The notes under the pieces are model-generated. The model searched no databases. It had not been told where the DNA came from and saw nothing but the letters and a program-made list of their open reading frames with translations. DNA of 64,000 bases from Prevotella sp. (GTDB lineage: Bacteria > Bacteroidota > Bacteroidia > Bacteroidales > Dysgonomonadaceae), in NCBI GenBank assembly GCA_031271965.1, contig JAISUS010000028.1, positions 452,517-516,516 on the forward strand, given 5' to 3'. Position 1 is the stretch's first letter, and each line of letters begins with the position of its first letter. Of the stretch, positions 1 to 8,863 are shown piece by piece. A program made the translations under genes and the position numbers.

Positions 1-1
1 A

Positions 2-169
2 GGCAGAGAAGAAGTGCAGGTTATAGATTTTTCGAAATATAGAACCGAATTTAAAGCTCATTTCGATGCCTGTCTGGAAGAAATATTCGATTTGGATGTA
101 CCTTTTAGTCAAACACCAACAGGTGAAGCCTGTAAATGGTGTATTTTCACGAATATATGTAAGAAATAA
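2..169 (+). CDS. PD-(D/E)XK nuclease family protein, C-terminal end (partial)
   Basis: An open frame enters from the left edge and ends at the TAA at 167-169, giving 55 residues. The tail has cysteines in the arrangement C-x-x-W-C-x(5)-I-C (GEACKWC...NIC). This resembles the C-terminal cysteine cluster of AddB/RecB-type PD-(D/E)XK nucleases, which helps hold a 4Fe-4S cluster; the fourth cysteine would lie upstream, outside the window. The protein would act in double-strand break repair if the family call is right. The catalytic part is not visible, so the assignment rests on the cysteine pattern only. Confidence 0.5.
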   Translation, partial: GREEVQVIDFSKYRTEFKAHFDACLEEIFDLDVPFSQTPTGEACKWCIFTNICKK

Positions 170-185
170 ATTGGTTAATATGAAA

Positions 186-250
186 ATATGCCAATGTGCC
201 AATAACGCGAAGCGATAAAAATTGGCATATCAGCACATTTGCTTATTGGC
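186..250. repeat. Nested inverted repeats between nuclease gene and pheS
   Basis: Two perfect inverted repeats interleave. ATATGCCAAT at 186-195 pairs with ATTGGCATAT at 221-230, and GCCAATAA at 198-205 pairs with TTATTGGC at 243-250. The two genes on either side converge here (stop codons at 169 and 260), so the element may serve as a terminator for both. The two stems cannot both form at once. No clear T-run follows, so a dispersed intergenic repeat is the alternative. Confidence 0.5.
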
Positions 251-259
251 AAATTACTC

Positions 260-1279
260 CTAATAAGCACTTTCGAACTGCTCAAGGAACCGCTTGTCAT
301 TTTCGGAGAACATACGCAAGTCTTTCACTCTGTATTTCAGATTGGTAATGCGTTCTATTCCCATTCCTAAGGCATAACCTGTGTACACTTTACTATCTAT
401 ACCGCAATTCTCCAACACATTTGGATCTACCATTCCACAACCGAGAATCTCAACCCAACCTGTATGTTTACAGAAAGAACAGCCTTTTCCCCCACAAATA
501 TTACATGAAATATCCATTTCGGCACTAGGCTCAGTAAAAGGAAAATATGAAGGGCGCAAACGTATCTTTGTATCTGTACCAAAGAGCTCTTTGGCGACAA
601 ACAACAGAGCTTGCTTCAGGTCGGCAAATGACACATCTTTATCTATATATAATGCCTCTACCTGATGGAAGAAACAGTGTGCACGGTTTGATATAGCTTC
701 GTTGCGATATACACGTCCCGGACAAATAATCCGTATCGGCGGTTGTTGTTGCTCCATTACTCGCGTCTGTACAGATGAAGTATGTGTACGCAGTACAATC
801 TCAGGGCTGCGTGCAATGAAGAATGTATCTTGCATATCACGGGCAGGATGATCATCTGCAAAATTCAAAGAAGAAAACACATGCCAATCATCTTCTATTT
901 CAGGGCCTTCGGCAATAGAAAAACCTAAACGGCGGAAAATGTCGCAAATTTCTTTTTTTACAATAGATATCGGGTGACGAGTACCTAATGTTATCGGAGC
1001 AGACGTACGGGTAAGATCTATTGTATCACCTGAAATCTGTGTATTTTCGAGGGATTCTCTTAATTGATTGATTTTTTCCTGAGCTTTTTCTTTCAATTCG
1101 TTGAGTTTCATTCCCACCTCACGCTTCTGCTCTGCCGCAACATTGCGGAAATCGTTCATCAATTCCGATATCTCACCTTTCTTACTCAGGTATTTTATCC
1201 TTAACGCTTCTATTTCTTCTGCCTTTTCAGCTTTCAGATTTTCTATATCTGATAGTAATTGGTTAATTTTATTTATCAT
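260..1279 (-). CDS. pheS: Phenylalanine--tRNA ligase alpha subunit
   Basis: Class II synthetase alpha chain; with PheT it forms the (alpha-beta)2 enzyme that charges tRNA-Phe in the cytoplasm. Length 339 aa is typical. Residues 1-90 form the N-terminal coiled coil that binds tRNA. Motif 2 (GRVYRNEAI) is at about 188-196 and motif 3 (GMGIER) at 305-310. Cysteines 259, 262, 267 and 270 form a CxxC-x4-CxxC insert that looks like a metal site and is seen in many homologs. It is a single gene here; pheT is not adjacent. The 114-bp gap upstream carries a TAnnTTTG box, so it is probably transcribed on its own. Confidence 0.97.
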   Translation of the reverse strand: MINKINQLLSDIENLKAEKAEEIEALRIKYLSKKGEISELMNDFRNVAAEQKREVGMKLNELKEKAQEKINQLRESLENTQISGDTIDLTRTSAPITLGTRHPISIVKKEICDIFRRLGFSIAEGPEIEDDWHVFSSLNFADDHPARDMQDTFFIARSPEIVLRTHTSSVQTRVMEQQQPPIRIICPGRVYRNEAISNRAHCFFHQVEALYIDKDVSFADLKQALLFVAKELFGTDTKIRLRPSYFPFTEPSAEMDISCNICGGKGCSFCKHTGWVEILGCGMVDPNVLENCGIDSKVYTGYALGMGIERITNLKYRVKDLRMFSENDKRFLEQFESAY

Positions 1280-1306
1280 GCTCCCTGTTCTTTTTCTTTA
1301 AGCATA

Positions 1307-1314
1307 CAAAAATA
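1307..1314 (-). promoter_or_regulatory. Candidate Bacteroidota -7 box for pheS
   Basis: Read on the minus strand the site is TATTTTTG, matching the Bacteroidota consensus TAnnTTTG, 27 bp before the pheS ATG. I see no good TTG at the -33 position, so confidence is moderate. Confidence 0.4.
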
Positions 1315-1393
1315 CGTTTTTATTCTTAATTTTAAGACAGAACTATCAATAGTATAGCTATAAAATATTTTGTTTCTTTTATCGGTTAATTAT

Positions 1394-2587
1394 TTACTTT
1401 AGTTTGGATAAAGTCTCTTTTACTCGTCTCATTGCTTCAATAATATTCTCATCAGAAGTAGCATATGAGAAGCGGATATAGTCGGGAGCTTCGAAGGCTA
1501 ATCCACCTACACAAGCAACATGCCCCTCTTCCAATAAGAACATAGCAAGATCGGCCGACGTTTCTATTTTCTTGCCGTTATATGATTTACCGATGTAGTA
1601 ACTGCATTCGGGAAACAGATAAAATGCACCTTCCGGCTTATTTACTTTAAACCCTTCTATCTCCGAAGCTAGTTTTACAATCAGGTCGCGACGGCGCATA
1701 AATGCATCACGCATATCTACAACACACTGTTGATCTCCCAGATAAGCGGCTTCTGCGGCCTTCTGAGCTATAGATGAGGGACCGGATGTATATTGTCCTT
1801 GCAACTTGTTACATGCCGATGCTATCCATTGTGGTGCAGCCATCCAACCCAGGCGCCACCCAGTCATTGCATAAGCTTTAGATACCCCGTTGATGATAAC
1901 AACACGGTCTCTTATATTTTCAAATTGAGCAATACTTTCATGTTTGCCAACATAATTGATATGCTCATATATTTCGTCAGCAATAATAATGATATTGGGA
2001 TATTTAGCTAAAATATTAGCCAAAGCTTCCAATTCCGTTTTACTGTATACACTTCCAGTCGGATTAGATGGAGCACAAAGAACAATCGCTCTTGTTTTTG
2101 GAGTAATAGCAGCCTCCAATTGTGCTGCATTTATTTTAAAATCCTGTTCGATTCCTGTACGTATAACCCGGCTTTCTCCTTCAGCCAGTTTTACCATCTC
2201 AACATAGCTAACCCAGCATGGAGCAGGTATAATCACCTCATCACCCGGATCAACAACGGCTAACAAAGCATTGCAAACAGCCTGCTTAGCTCCGTTAGAG
2301 CAAATAATTTGTTCCGGTTTATAACTAAGCCCATTCTCTCTTTCTAATTTTTTACAAATAGCTTGTCGCAAAGATAAATACCCCGGAACAGGAGTATAGA
2401 ATGAAAAATTATCGTCAATGGCCTGCTTCGCGGCTTTTTTTATATGCTCTGGGGTAAAAAAGTCGGGTTCCCCAACACTCAGGTTAATAACATTAATACC
2501 TTGAGATTTTAATTCATTACTCTTTTGAGACATCGCAAGGGTCTCCGATACAGCAAGATTTGCTATGCGTGCTGATACTTGTACCAT
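1394..2587 (-). CDS. Pyridoxal-phosphate aspartate aminotransferase (class I/II fold)
   Basis: Cytoplasmic aminotransferase, 397 aa, interconverting aspartate/2-oxoglutarate and oxaloacetate/glutamate in the related AspB/AatA group. The PLP lysine is K237 in NGVSKAYAMTGWRLGW; SNPTG at 174-178 and the DEIYEH segment at about 204-209 complete the fold-type I active site. Full length with normal ends. It lies 44 bp after ribBA with no visible promoter, so it is probably the last gene of the lptF/G-ribBA-aminotransferase transcript. Substrate preference (aspartate versus prephenate or others) cannot be decided from sequence alone. Confidence 0.9.
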   Translation of the reverse strand: MVQVSARIANLAVSETLAMSQKSNELKSQGINVINLSVGEPDFFTPEHIKKAAKQAIDDNFSFYTPVPGYLSLRQAICKKLERENGLSYKPEQIICSNGAKQAVCNALLAVVDPGDEVIIPAPCWVSYVEMVKLAEGESRVIRTGIEQDFKINAAQLEAAITPKTRAIVLCAPSNPTGSVYSKTELEALANILAKYPNIIIIADEIYEHINYVGKHESIAQFENIRDRVVIINGVSKAYAMTGWRLGWMAAPQWIASACNKLQGQYTSGPSSIAQKAAEAAYLGDQQCVVDMRDAFMRRRDLIVKLASEIEGFKVNKPEGAFYLFPECSYYIGKSYNGKKIETSADLAMFLLEEGHVACVGGLAFEAPDYIRFSYATSDENIIEAMRRVKETLSKLK

Positions 2588-2631
2588 TTCCGAAATTATT
2601 ATAGTTAGTATTTTCTTTCCATCAGGAAGCC

Positions 2632-3864
2632 TTAATCTACATTATGCAGATCATGCCCCATTCGCTCTTTCTTCGTCTTCATATAGAAAGAATTGTATTT
2701 ATTTAAAGTAACCTCAATAGGGACGTTATCTACTACTGTAAGGCCGAAAGATTCTAATCCTTTTCTTTTCACAGGGTTATTTGTTAAGAGTTTCATTTTT
2801 GAGACACCAAGATCTCGTAAGATGGCAGCCCCTACCCCATAATCTCTCTCATCGGCCCGATACCCCAAATGCAAATTGGCATCTACCGTATCATAACCTT
2901 CCTCTTGAAGTTTATAAGCCTGCATTTTAGCCATCAGTCCGATACCTCGTCCTTCTTGATTAAGGTAAACGATTGCTCCTTTACCCTCCTTCTGTATCAT
3001 TTCCATCGACTTGTGTAGTTGTTCTCCACACTCACAGCGCTGAGAACCAAATATATCACCAGTCATACATGATGAATGAACCCGCACCAATATAGGTTCA
3101 TCCCTTTCCCATGTACCTTTTATCAAAGCAATGTGCTCCAAACCGGTTGATTTTTGCCTAAAAGGTATCAAATGAAAATCACCATATTGAGTAGGCATCA
3201 TTACTTCTGAACCTCTTTCGATTAGAGATTCGCGTTGAAGCCTGTATTTTATAAGATCGGCAACCGATATAAGTTTCAGATTAAATTTATCTGCCATCTC
3301 CCGTAATTCGGGTAAGCGGGCCATTTCACCATCTTCTTTTTTTATCTCGATTAAAACACCGGCCGGATACATTCCTGCAAGACGCGCCAAATCAATAGCA
3401 GCTTCGGTATGTCCTATTCTGCTAAGGACTCCTTTTTCTTTTGCACGCAAAGGAAAGATATGTCCGGGACGCCCAAAATCTTCGGGTTTGGTATCTTTCT
3501 TTGTCAGTGCTAAAATTGTTTGAGCTCTATCATATGCTGATATTCCGGTTGTAACGCCATTCTTCAATAAATCAATAGACACCGTGAACGGAGTAGAATG
3601 TGATGATGTATTGTGAGTTACCATCATAGGCAAATCTAATTCCTCGCAACGTTCTGGAGTCAAAGGCGTACAAATGAGGCCTCTGGCATGAGTTTCCATA
3701 AAGTTGACTTTCTCCGCCGTTATAGATTCTGCTGCAATTATAAGATCTCCTTCATTTTCGCGATCTTCATCATCTACTACAATGACAAAATTTCCCTTCT
3801 TTATTTCGTCTATAGCTTCTTCTACTGCATCTAACTTTATTTTGTCCATATATAGTTCTACCAT
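2632..3864 (-). CDS. ribBA: Bifunctional 3,4-dihydroxy-2-butanone-4-phosphate synthase / GTP cyclohydrolase II
   Basis: Catalyses the two entry reactions of riboflavin synthesis. The N-terminal RibB half (about 1-205) has the acidic metal-binding loop [11 protein letters not shown] at 31-41. The C-terminal RibA half (about 215-405) has the zinc cysteines C266, C277 and C279 in [10 protein letters not shown]...SQRCECG, with the same 11- and 2-residue spacing as known GTP cyclohydrolase II enzymes. 410 aa is standard for the fusion. The start overlaps the stop of the upstream permease gene by 7 bp; an alternative start at Met6 would leave a small gap. Probably translationally coupled to the permease gene. 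Confidence 0.96.
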   Translation of the reverse strand: MVELYMDKIKLDAVEEAIDEIKKGNFVIVVDDEDRENEGDLIIAAESITAEKVNFMETHARGLICTPLTPERCEELDLPMMVTHNTSSHSTPFTVSIDLLKNGVTTGISAYDRAQTILALTKKDTKPEDFGRPGHIFPLRAKEKGVLSRIGHTEAAIDLARLAGMYPAGVLIEIKKEDGEMARLPELREMADKFNLKLISVADLIKYRLQRESLIERGSEVMMPTQYGDFHLIPFRQKSTGLEHIALIKGTWERDEPILVRVHSSCMTGDIFGSQRCECGEQLHKSMEMIQKEGKGAIVYLNQEGRGIGLMAKMQAYKLQEEGYDTVDANLHLGYRADERDYGVGAAILRDLGVSKMKLLTNNPVKRKGLESFGLTVVDNVPIEVTLNKYNSFYMKTKKERMGHDLHNVD

Positions 3865-5894
3865 TTTATGTTTTCTAATTCGCTCCTCATTTGTTTCTTC
3901 AGATATTTATATAATCCCCATATACAGAAGAAAGAGAAAATCATAATCCTCGGATTATTTTTCTTTAATTTCTTATCAATGCTTCTATAAAAATCAAAAT
4001 AACAGATAAATGATTTTATATAGCATCCTATATATCCTAATGTGGCAACAAATGCTGCAAAACTGAGTATATCTGATTTTATAATGATTTGTAATAACCA
4101 AAGAATTAATACTGCAAAGTATCCGATAATAGCGATCTTATAATTTTTGAGGAATGCTGAATAATATCCCATTGCTTCGTTGTAATCCAAGCTTTTAATC
4201 TTAATATCAAAGAAGCTTGCTCCTTTCATCTTCAATACACTTAACACAACATCTAATGTATCAGTTCCATAGCCATATTGCTGATGATTTTTTGCGACAT
4301 CTTTTAACGTATCAATATTCATAGATTCCAGACTGGCAATTATAGACGGGTCTGCATTCAATGTTTCCAAAGCAGGAATTGTCGATTCATCAATAATAGC
4401 CTCATTGTCATATATGGCTTTTTTCTTTAAGCCAAGTACTTTTCTAAAGAAGTTACCATATGCTTCAGTATTGAACAGAGCTGAATCGTTCATAGCCTTA
4501 TAAGTAAGGAATACCCCCAAAGGGAACAATACCATTGAACTAAGCCACATACCCTGCCATACAATCCATACCCCGTCGCGAGCCAATTTATATCCTACAT
4601 TATCTATGATATAATATATGATAAATAATATAACAGATACAACAACCGGCATACCTAATCCCCCTTTACGGATGATGGCTCCCAATGGCGCACCGATAAA
4701 GAAAAATATAAGACAGGCAAAAGATAAAACAAATTTCCGGTGCCATTCAATCTGGTGCAAGCGTACGTTTCTTTGCATGTTTGTTTTAGGTACAACCTCC
4801 ATCATATTAAACCGGCTATTCTCTGCATCACTTGCAGCAATACTCATATACTGAGAAGTTTCATCTAAGGTAAAGGAATTTATCAATGAATCAAAATTAA
4901 TCTTATCTGACACTTTACTTTTACTTTGAGATATTTGACTCTCTTTATTTTTTTGATAAGATTCATTATTTCTGTATGTTAGATACGTATGTTTCCCCAA
5001 GAGTTTCCGGTCTTGTACATTTATACTATCCAACCGATTATTAAGAGAATCTATAGAATGAGATAATTTAGCAATATTCTTTGATATTTGAGTCCCTTCC
5101 AGATTAGATTCATCCATTCTATCGAAACCGCTATCGAACGAAATAACAATTTCCTTCTCAATAAAATTTTCCCTGCTATATGGTACAAACTGGCTATTAT
5201 GGCTTGTATTTGAAGTAAGATCTGTTTGTCGAAAATTAGCGAAGCGCTGTCCTGTATAGAGATTTAATAATAGATACTTTTTATCTTCAGTAATCCTCAT
5301 CATAGCCGAATCACAAACAAATACCGACATATTATCAAAACCTTCAGATGTATCGTAAATCATAACCTCCTTCAACATTTTGGTTTTCGGGTCTTTCTTT
5401 TTTACATACAAACTGTAATTATCTATACCGCTATAAAAAGATCCTTCCGGAATATCTAACTCAGGTGATTTTTGTTTGATAGAGATCATTAAAGATCGAA
5501 ATTTTACCTGAATACGGGGCATAGCCTCATTCTGAAAAAAGAAAGCCCCAATGGAAATACAAGCCACAAGGATAATCAATGGTTGCATAGTTTTCAGCAA
5601 TGACACACCCGAAGCTTTAATTGCCAATAGTTCAAGGCGTTCCCCCAGACTACCGAATGCCATTAGCGAAGCTAACAACAAGGATAGAGGCAATGCCATC
5701 GGGATGAGAGTAAGAGCTGCATACAGAAAGAGTTCTGCGAGTACAGCATTGTCAAGACCCTTCCCTACAAAATCCTCAACATAACGCCATATAAACTGCA
5801 TTAATACGATAAACAAACATATAATAAAGGTCATCATAAAGACCGGAATAAATGTTTGAATAATAAATGTATATAATCGCTTTATTTTTAGCAT
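3858..5894 (-). CDS. LptF/LptG family lipopolysaccharide export permease (YjgP/YjgQ)
   Basis: Inner-membrane subunit of the LptB2FG transporter, which extracts lipopolysaccharide for delivery to the outer membrane. Three N-terminal membrane segments (roughly 10-35, 50-78, 98-121) precede a periplasmic domain (about 122-385) and further membrane segments near 388-470, the usual YjgP/YjgQ layout. The protein is 678 aa, nearly twice the E. coli length of about 360. The excess lies in the periplasmic loop and in a C-terminal extension after about residue 490 with two or three extra hydrophobic segments. First gene of the unit that continues into ribBA. Confidence 0.88.
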   Translation of the reverse strand: MLKIKRLYTFIIQTFIPVFMMTFIICLFIVLMQFIWRYVEDFVGKGLDNAVLAELFLYAALTLIPMALPLSLLLASLMAFGSLGERLELLAIKASGVSLLKTMQPLIILVACISIGAFFFQNEAMPRIQVKFRSLMISIKQKSPELDIPEGSFYSGIDNYSLYVKKKDPKTKMLKEVMIYDTSEGFDNMSVFVCDSAMMRITEDKKYLLLNLYTGQRFANFRQTDLTSNTSHNSQFVPYSRENFIEKEIVISFDSGFDRMDESNLEGTQISKNIAKLSHSIDSLNNRLDSINVQDRKLLGKHTYLTYRNNESYQKNKESQISQSKSKVSDKINFDSLINSFTLDETSQYMSIAASDAENSRFNMMEVVPKTNMQRNVRLHQIEWHRKFVLSFACLIFFFIGAPLGAIIRKGGLGMPVVVSVILFIIYYIIDNVGYKLARDGVWIVWQGMWLSSMVLFPLGVFLTYKAMNDSALFNTEAYGNFFRKVLGLKKKAIYDNEAIIDESTIPALETLNADPSIIASLESMNIDTLKDVAKNHQQYGYGTDTLDVVLSVLKMKGASFFDIKIKSLDYNEAMGYYSAFLKNYKIAIIGYFAVLILWLLQIIIKSDILSFAAFVATLGYIGCYIKSFICYFDFYRSIDKKLKKNNPRIMIFSFFCIWGLYKYLKKQMRSELENIKW

Positions 5895-5919
5895 TAAATT
5901 ATTATCTCAAAATCGACTA

Positions 5920-5927
5920 CAAAAGTA
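5920..5927 (-). promoter_or_regulatory. Candidate -7 box for the lptF/G-ribBA unit
   Basis: TACTTTTG on the minus strand matches TAnnTTTG and lies 26 bp before the permease ATG. No convincing -33 element was found. Confidence 0.4.
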
Positions 5928-6062
5928 GTAAAAAGAAAAATGTTCGTGTGCATAATATTAAGAAAGATGTTTATCTTAAATTTTATTAGTAAGTTTTAGA
6001 TTGGATATGAGGGCATTCCGCTATATCAAATAAATTAAATGAATAATTTTCGCTTCCGATGC

Positions 6063-6093
6063 TTGTATTATCAAAAATAATCTTCTATTTTTG
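6063..6093 (+). promoter_or_regulatory. Promoter of the tRNA gene
   Basis: TTG at 6063-6065 and TATTTTTG at 6086-6093 are separated by 20 bp, matching the Bacteroidota sigma-A promoter (TTTG/TTG, then TAnnTTTG). The tRNA begins 20 bp downstream. Confidence 0.6.
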
Positions 6094-6112
6094 CACCCGC
6101 TAATATGATGTT

Positions 6113-6186
6113 GGCGGGATAGCTCAGCTGGTTAGAGCGCATGATTCATAATCATGAGGTCCGGGGTTCAAGTCCCCGTCCCGCTA
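6113..6186 (+). tRNA. tRNA-Met (anticodon CAT)
   Basis: A 74-nt cloverleaf. The acceptor stem GGCGGGA pairs with TCCCGCT (one G-U), the D arm is GCTC...GAGC, the anticodon stem CATGA/TCATG encloses the loop TTCATAA, and the T arm is CCGGG-GTTCAAG-TCCCCG-like. The anticodon is CAT. CCA is not encoded. The loop and normal first base pair favour an elongator tRNA-Met; a tRNA-Ile2 whose C34 is changed to lysidine cannot be excluded by anticodon alone. Confidence 0.93.
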
Positions 6187-6197
6187 CTTAAAAATGA

Positions 6198-6223
6198 GAG
6201 GTTTACAAGAAGTTGTGAGCCTC
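6198..6223 (+). terminator. Hairpin after the tRNA gene
   Basis: An 11-bp stem (6198-6208 with 6213-6223, two G-U pairs) with a GAAG tetraloop is followed by TTTAGCTTTT. It sits 12 bp after the tRNA and is a plausible intrinsic terminator. Confidence 0.6.
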
Positions 6224-6371
6224 TTTAGCTTTTGATAAAGCTTTCTCTGTATCCTGTAGCTTCTTTTCTGAAAATTCTTATCGGAATATCCCATTCCTCA
6301 ATCGTTTAGGTAACAAAAACAGACATTTCCGTTTGCTCCCTATGAGGCTTTCAGTATAATAAAAATAAATC

Positions 6372-6450
6372 TTCACATATGTGAAAATTTTATTCTAATC
6401 TACTTCTAATCTTCCTCTAAAAGCTATTTAATCTTTAGAAAATATATTTG
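6372..6450 (+). promoter_or_regulatory. Control region of the metal efflux operon
   Basis: Three elements are visible. A perfect 14-bp palindrome TTCACATATGTGAA lies at 6372-6385. TTCTAATCT occurs at 6393-6401 and again at 6404-6412, exactly 11 bp apart, with a weaker third copy at 6415. A -7 box TATATTTG is at 6443-6450, with no TTG at -33. Direct repeats at one-helical-turn spacing upstream of a promoter lacking -33 are what OmpR-family activators usually bind, so the response regulator encoded downstream is the natural candidate. The start codon of the first gene is 25 bp after the -7 box. Confidence 0.45.
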
Positions 6451-6474
6451 CAGCGATAAAATGATTACTGTATA

Positions 6475-7767
6475 ATGAAAAAATATCTACTTTTTCTAAT
6501 ATTTACGCTCTTATATTCAAATGCCTCAAGTCAGGGAAAAGAAACATTAAAGCTAACCCCGAACCAAATTGAATCCATCTTTCTGGAACAAAATCTACAA
6601 CTTATTGCCGAAAAGATGAATATCAGTCTTGCCGATGCTGAAATCACGCAAGCAAAACTTTGGGACAATCCAAATCTTTCGGTTGGAGGAGTAAATCTTT
6701 GGAGCACCAACAAACAGCGGGAAGGGGAATCAGAACTAATACCTCCATTATTCGGGTCATTCGCTAAAAACACTCAATTTTCAATCGAACTTAGTCAGCT
6801 GGTTCAAACAGCAAATAAGAAAGGAAAGCTTGTTGCGCGAGAAAAAATATCCAAAGAAATAGCTATTCAAGAATTTGAAACAGTGTTGAGAGGATTAAGG
6901 TCAGAGCTAAGAAAATCAATAAATGAAATTACTTATCTTCAATCTTACTTAAATGTACTAAAAACACAACAAGACTATTTGTTTCAACTCATAGAATCGT
7001 ATAGAAAACAAGTTTCGCAAGGCAACATTGCAAAATCGGAATTACTTCGCTTACAATCATCATTGCTTGAAATAGAAAATGACAGTAGTGAAACTTCAGT
7101 AGAGCTAAATGAGCAATTAAAAAATCTTAAAATACTTCTATCGATTAATCCTTTGATAAATATTGAAATAGAAAAAGATATAACAAATAAAATTAATCCC
7201 GCTTCTCTCTCCTTAACACAACTTTTACAACAAGCAGAAGAAAATCGTACTGACATCAAAAAAAGCAAACTCCAAACCAAGTATTTTGAAAAATCTCTCT
7301 CCTATGAAAAATCTCAACGCATACCGGATATTACCCTGAGTATCAGCTATGACCGTTTTGGAGGCGTATGGAAGGATTTTGTTGGATTTGGAGTTAGTTT
7401 CGACCTCCCAATCTTGAATCGGAATCAGGGAGCAATTAAAGCAGCACGCCTCAATCGCGATCAAAGTTTATACATGGAGAAGCAGCAAATCAATCAGGTT
7501 CAACATGAAGTCGTAGAGGCTTACAGTAATTATTTGCAGACATATGATTTTTATCAAAAAATAAGTAACAACGAATTACTCACAGAACTAGATAGTATGC
7601 TTGAGATATATACAAAAAATCTACTAAATAAAAATGTCAGTATGATTGAATATATCGATTTTATGGATACTTACAGAAGCAATAAACAAACAGTCTTAAC
7701 AGCCCAAAAGAAAATGCAAATACAATTTGAAGAATTACAATATACAATTGGTACCGAAATTAAATAA
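6475..7767 (+). CDS. TolC-family outer-membrane channel of an RND efflux system (CzcC/CusC-like)
   Basis: Outer-membrane factor of the tripartite exporter encoded with the next two genes. A signal peptide occupies about residues 1-20 (hydrophobic core, then SNASSQG). The remainder is rich in long amphipathic helices with the two-fold internal repeat of the OEP family (first half to about 215, second half from about 225), forming the periplasmic tunnel. 430 aa fits CzcC-like members. The adaptor gene starts 6 bp after its stop. Function in metal export is inferred from the pump and two-component system; the substrate is not readable from this protein. Confidence 0.9.
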   Translation: MKKYLLFLIFTLLYSNASSQGKETLKLTPNQIESIFLEQNLQLIAEKMNISLADAEITQAKLWDNPNLSVGGVNLWSTNKQREGESELIPPLFGSFAKNTQFSIELSQLVQTANKKGKLVAREKISKEIAIQEFETVLRGLRSELRKSINEITYLQSYLNVLKTQQDYLFQLIESYRKQVSQGNIAKSELLRLQSSLLEIENDSSETSVELNEQLKNLKILLSINPLINIEIEKDITNKINPASLSLTQLLQQAEENRTDIKKSKLQTKYFEKSLSYEKSQRIPDITLSISYDRFGGVWKDFVGFGVSFDLPILNRNQGAIKAARLNRDQSLYMEKQQINQVQHEVVEAYSNYLQTYDFYQKISNNELLTELDSMLEIYTKNLLNKNVSMIEYIDFMDTYRSNKQTVLTAQKKMQIQFEELQYTIGTEIK

Positions 7768-7773
7768 AACTCT

Positions 7774-8859
7774 ATGATAAAGACGTATGTAGCTCCGTTT
7801 TTTCTAACTATGTTTTTACTTGCCTCCTGTTCGGGGAACAGCAAAAAGGAAGAAAAACAGAACGCTTCAATGAAGGAAACATTTTTGAATAATGTTAAAA
7901 CCGTTAAATCGGAATTAAGTAATCAGGCTCAGGAACTAATTCTTGCCGGAAAAGTTGAATGTGACCCCGACAAGGTTGTCAACATCGTTCCTCTGGTAAA
8001 TGGCATTGTCGACCGCACTTATTTCTCTTTGGGCGATAAAGTTCAGAAAGGGCAAAATCTGTTGGATATGCGCAGTACAGAGTTAAGTGCATTACACTCG
8101 GAAAAAACATCTTTGGAAACAGAAGAAAAAATAGCTCAACGTGAGCTGAAAACAGCACAAAACTTATATGATGATGGAATGCTTTCTGAAAAAGAATTAT
8201 TAGAAGCAAAAGGAAAACTAACACAAGCTCAGGCTGCATTGAATAAAACTCGAAACGATATGTCTGTTTATGGAGTGAATAATGGGAATGGTTCTTTCTC
8301 TGTAAAAGCACCCATGAGCGGTTATGTGGTAAGCAAAAACGCATCTTCGGGTAGCACCGTTTCCGATGGAAGTGACCCACTATTTACAATCGCAGACTTA
8401 AACACCGTTTGGGTTGTAGCTAATATTTATGCCGGGAATTTACAATTTGTCTGTGAAGGTATAGATGTGGAGATAACATCGTTATCTTATCCGGAAGAAG
8501 TATTTTATGGTAAAATCAATTCCATTTCTCAGGTTTTCGACCCCGAAGAGAAAGTCCTGAAAGCTCGCATTGTGATGTACAACAAAGAATTAAAGCTCAA
8601 ACCAGAAATGTCCGTAGTGGTCAGGTTGAAAGATGAAAGTCGAAACAAATGCATAAGTATTCCTTCCGATGCATTGATTTTCGATGACAACCGCTATTTT
8701 GTGATAGTTGAGAAGCCGGCAGGGAAGTTTATATCGAAGGAAGTTGTTTTACAAGGGCACAACAATAAAACCTCTTATATAGCTTCGGGACTGAATGAAG
8801 GAGAAAACATCGTGGTTAAAAATCAATTATTAATTTACTCAGGGTTAAAAGGCCTTTAA
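7774..8859 (+). CDS. RND efflux periplasmic adaptor lipoprotein (CzcB/HlyD family)
   Basis: Membrane-fusion protein linking the inner-membrane pump to the TolC-like channel. The N-terminus is a lipoprotein signal with lipobox LLASC, Cys19, so the mature protein is lipid-anchored in the periplasm. A short barrel-sandwich (lipoyl-like) segment at about 65-90 and 175-205 flanks an alpha-helical hairpin (about 95-165), followed by a beta-barrel domain (about 210-290) and a membrane-proximal domain. 361 aa is typical. The RND pump gene begins 4 bp after the stop, so the three proteins are co-translated. Confidence 0.92.
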   Translation: MIKTYVAPFFLTMFLLASCSGNSKKEEKQNASMKETFLNNVKTVKSELSNQAQELILAGKVECDPDKVVNIVPLVNGIVDRTYFSLGDKVQKGQNLLDMRSTELSALHSEKTSLETEEKIAQRELKTAQNLYDDGMLSEKELLEAKGKLTQAQAALNKTRNDMSVYGVNNGNGSFSVKAPMSGYVVSKNASSGSTVSDGSDPLFTIADLNTVWVVANIYAGNLQFVCEGIDVEITSLSYPEEVFYGKINSISQVFDPEEKVLKARIVMYNKELKLKPEMSVVVRLKDESRNKCISIPSDALIFDDNRYFVIVEKPAGKFISKEVVLQGHNNKTSYIASGLNEGENIVVKNQLLIYSGLKGL

Positions 8860-8863
8860 GAAT

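Noticed and set aside
6113..6186. Initiator tRNA-fMet
   Set aside because: The first acceptor pair is G-U with normal pairing of the rest and the anticodon stem lacks the three consecutive G-C pairs of initiators.
7979..8380. 133-aa antisense open frame inside the efflux adaptor gene
   Set aside because: Shadow of a clearly conserved plus-strand gene; no start signals or recognisable protein.
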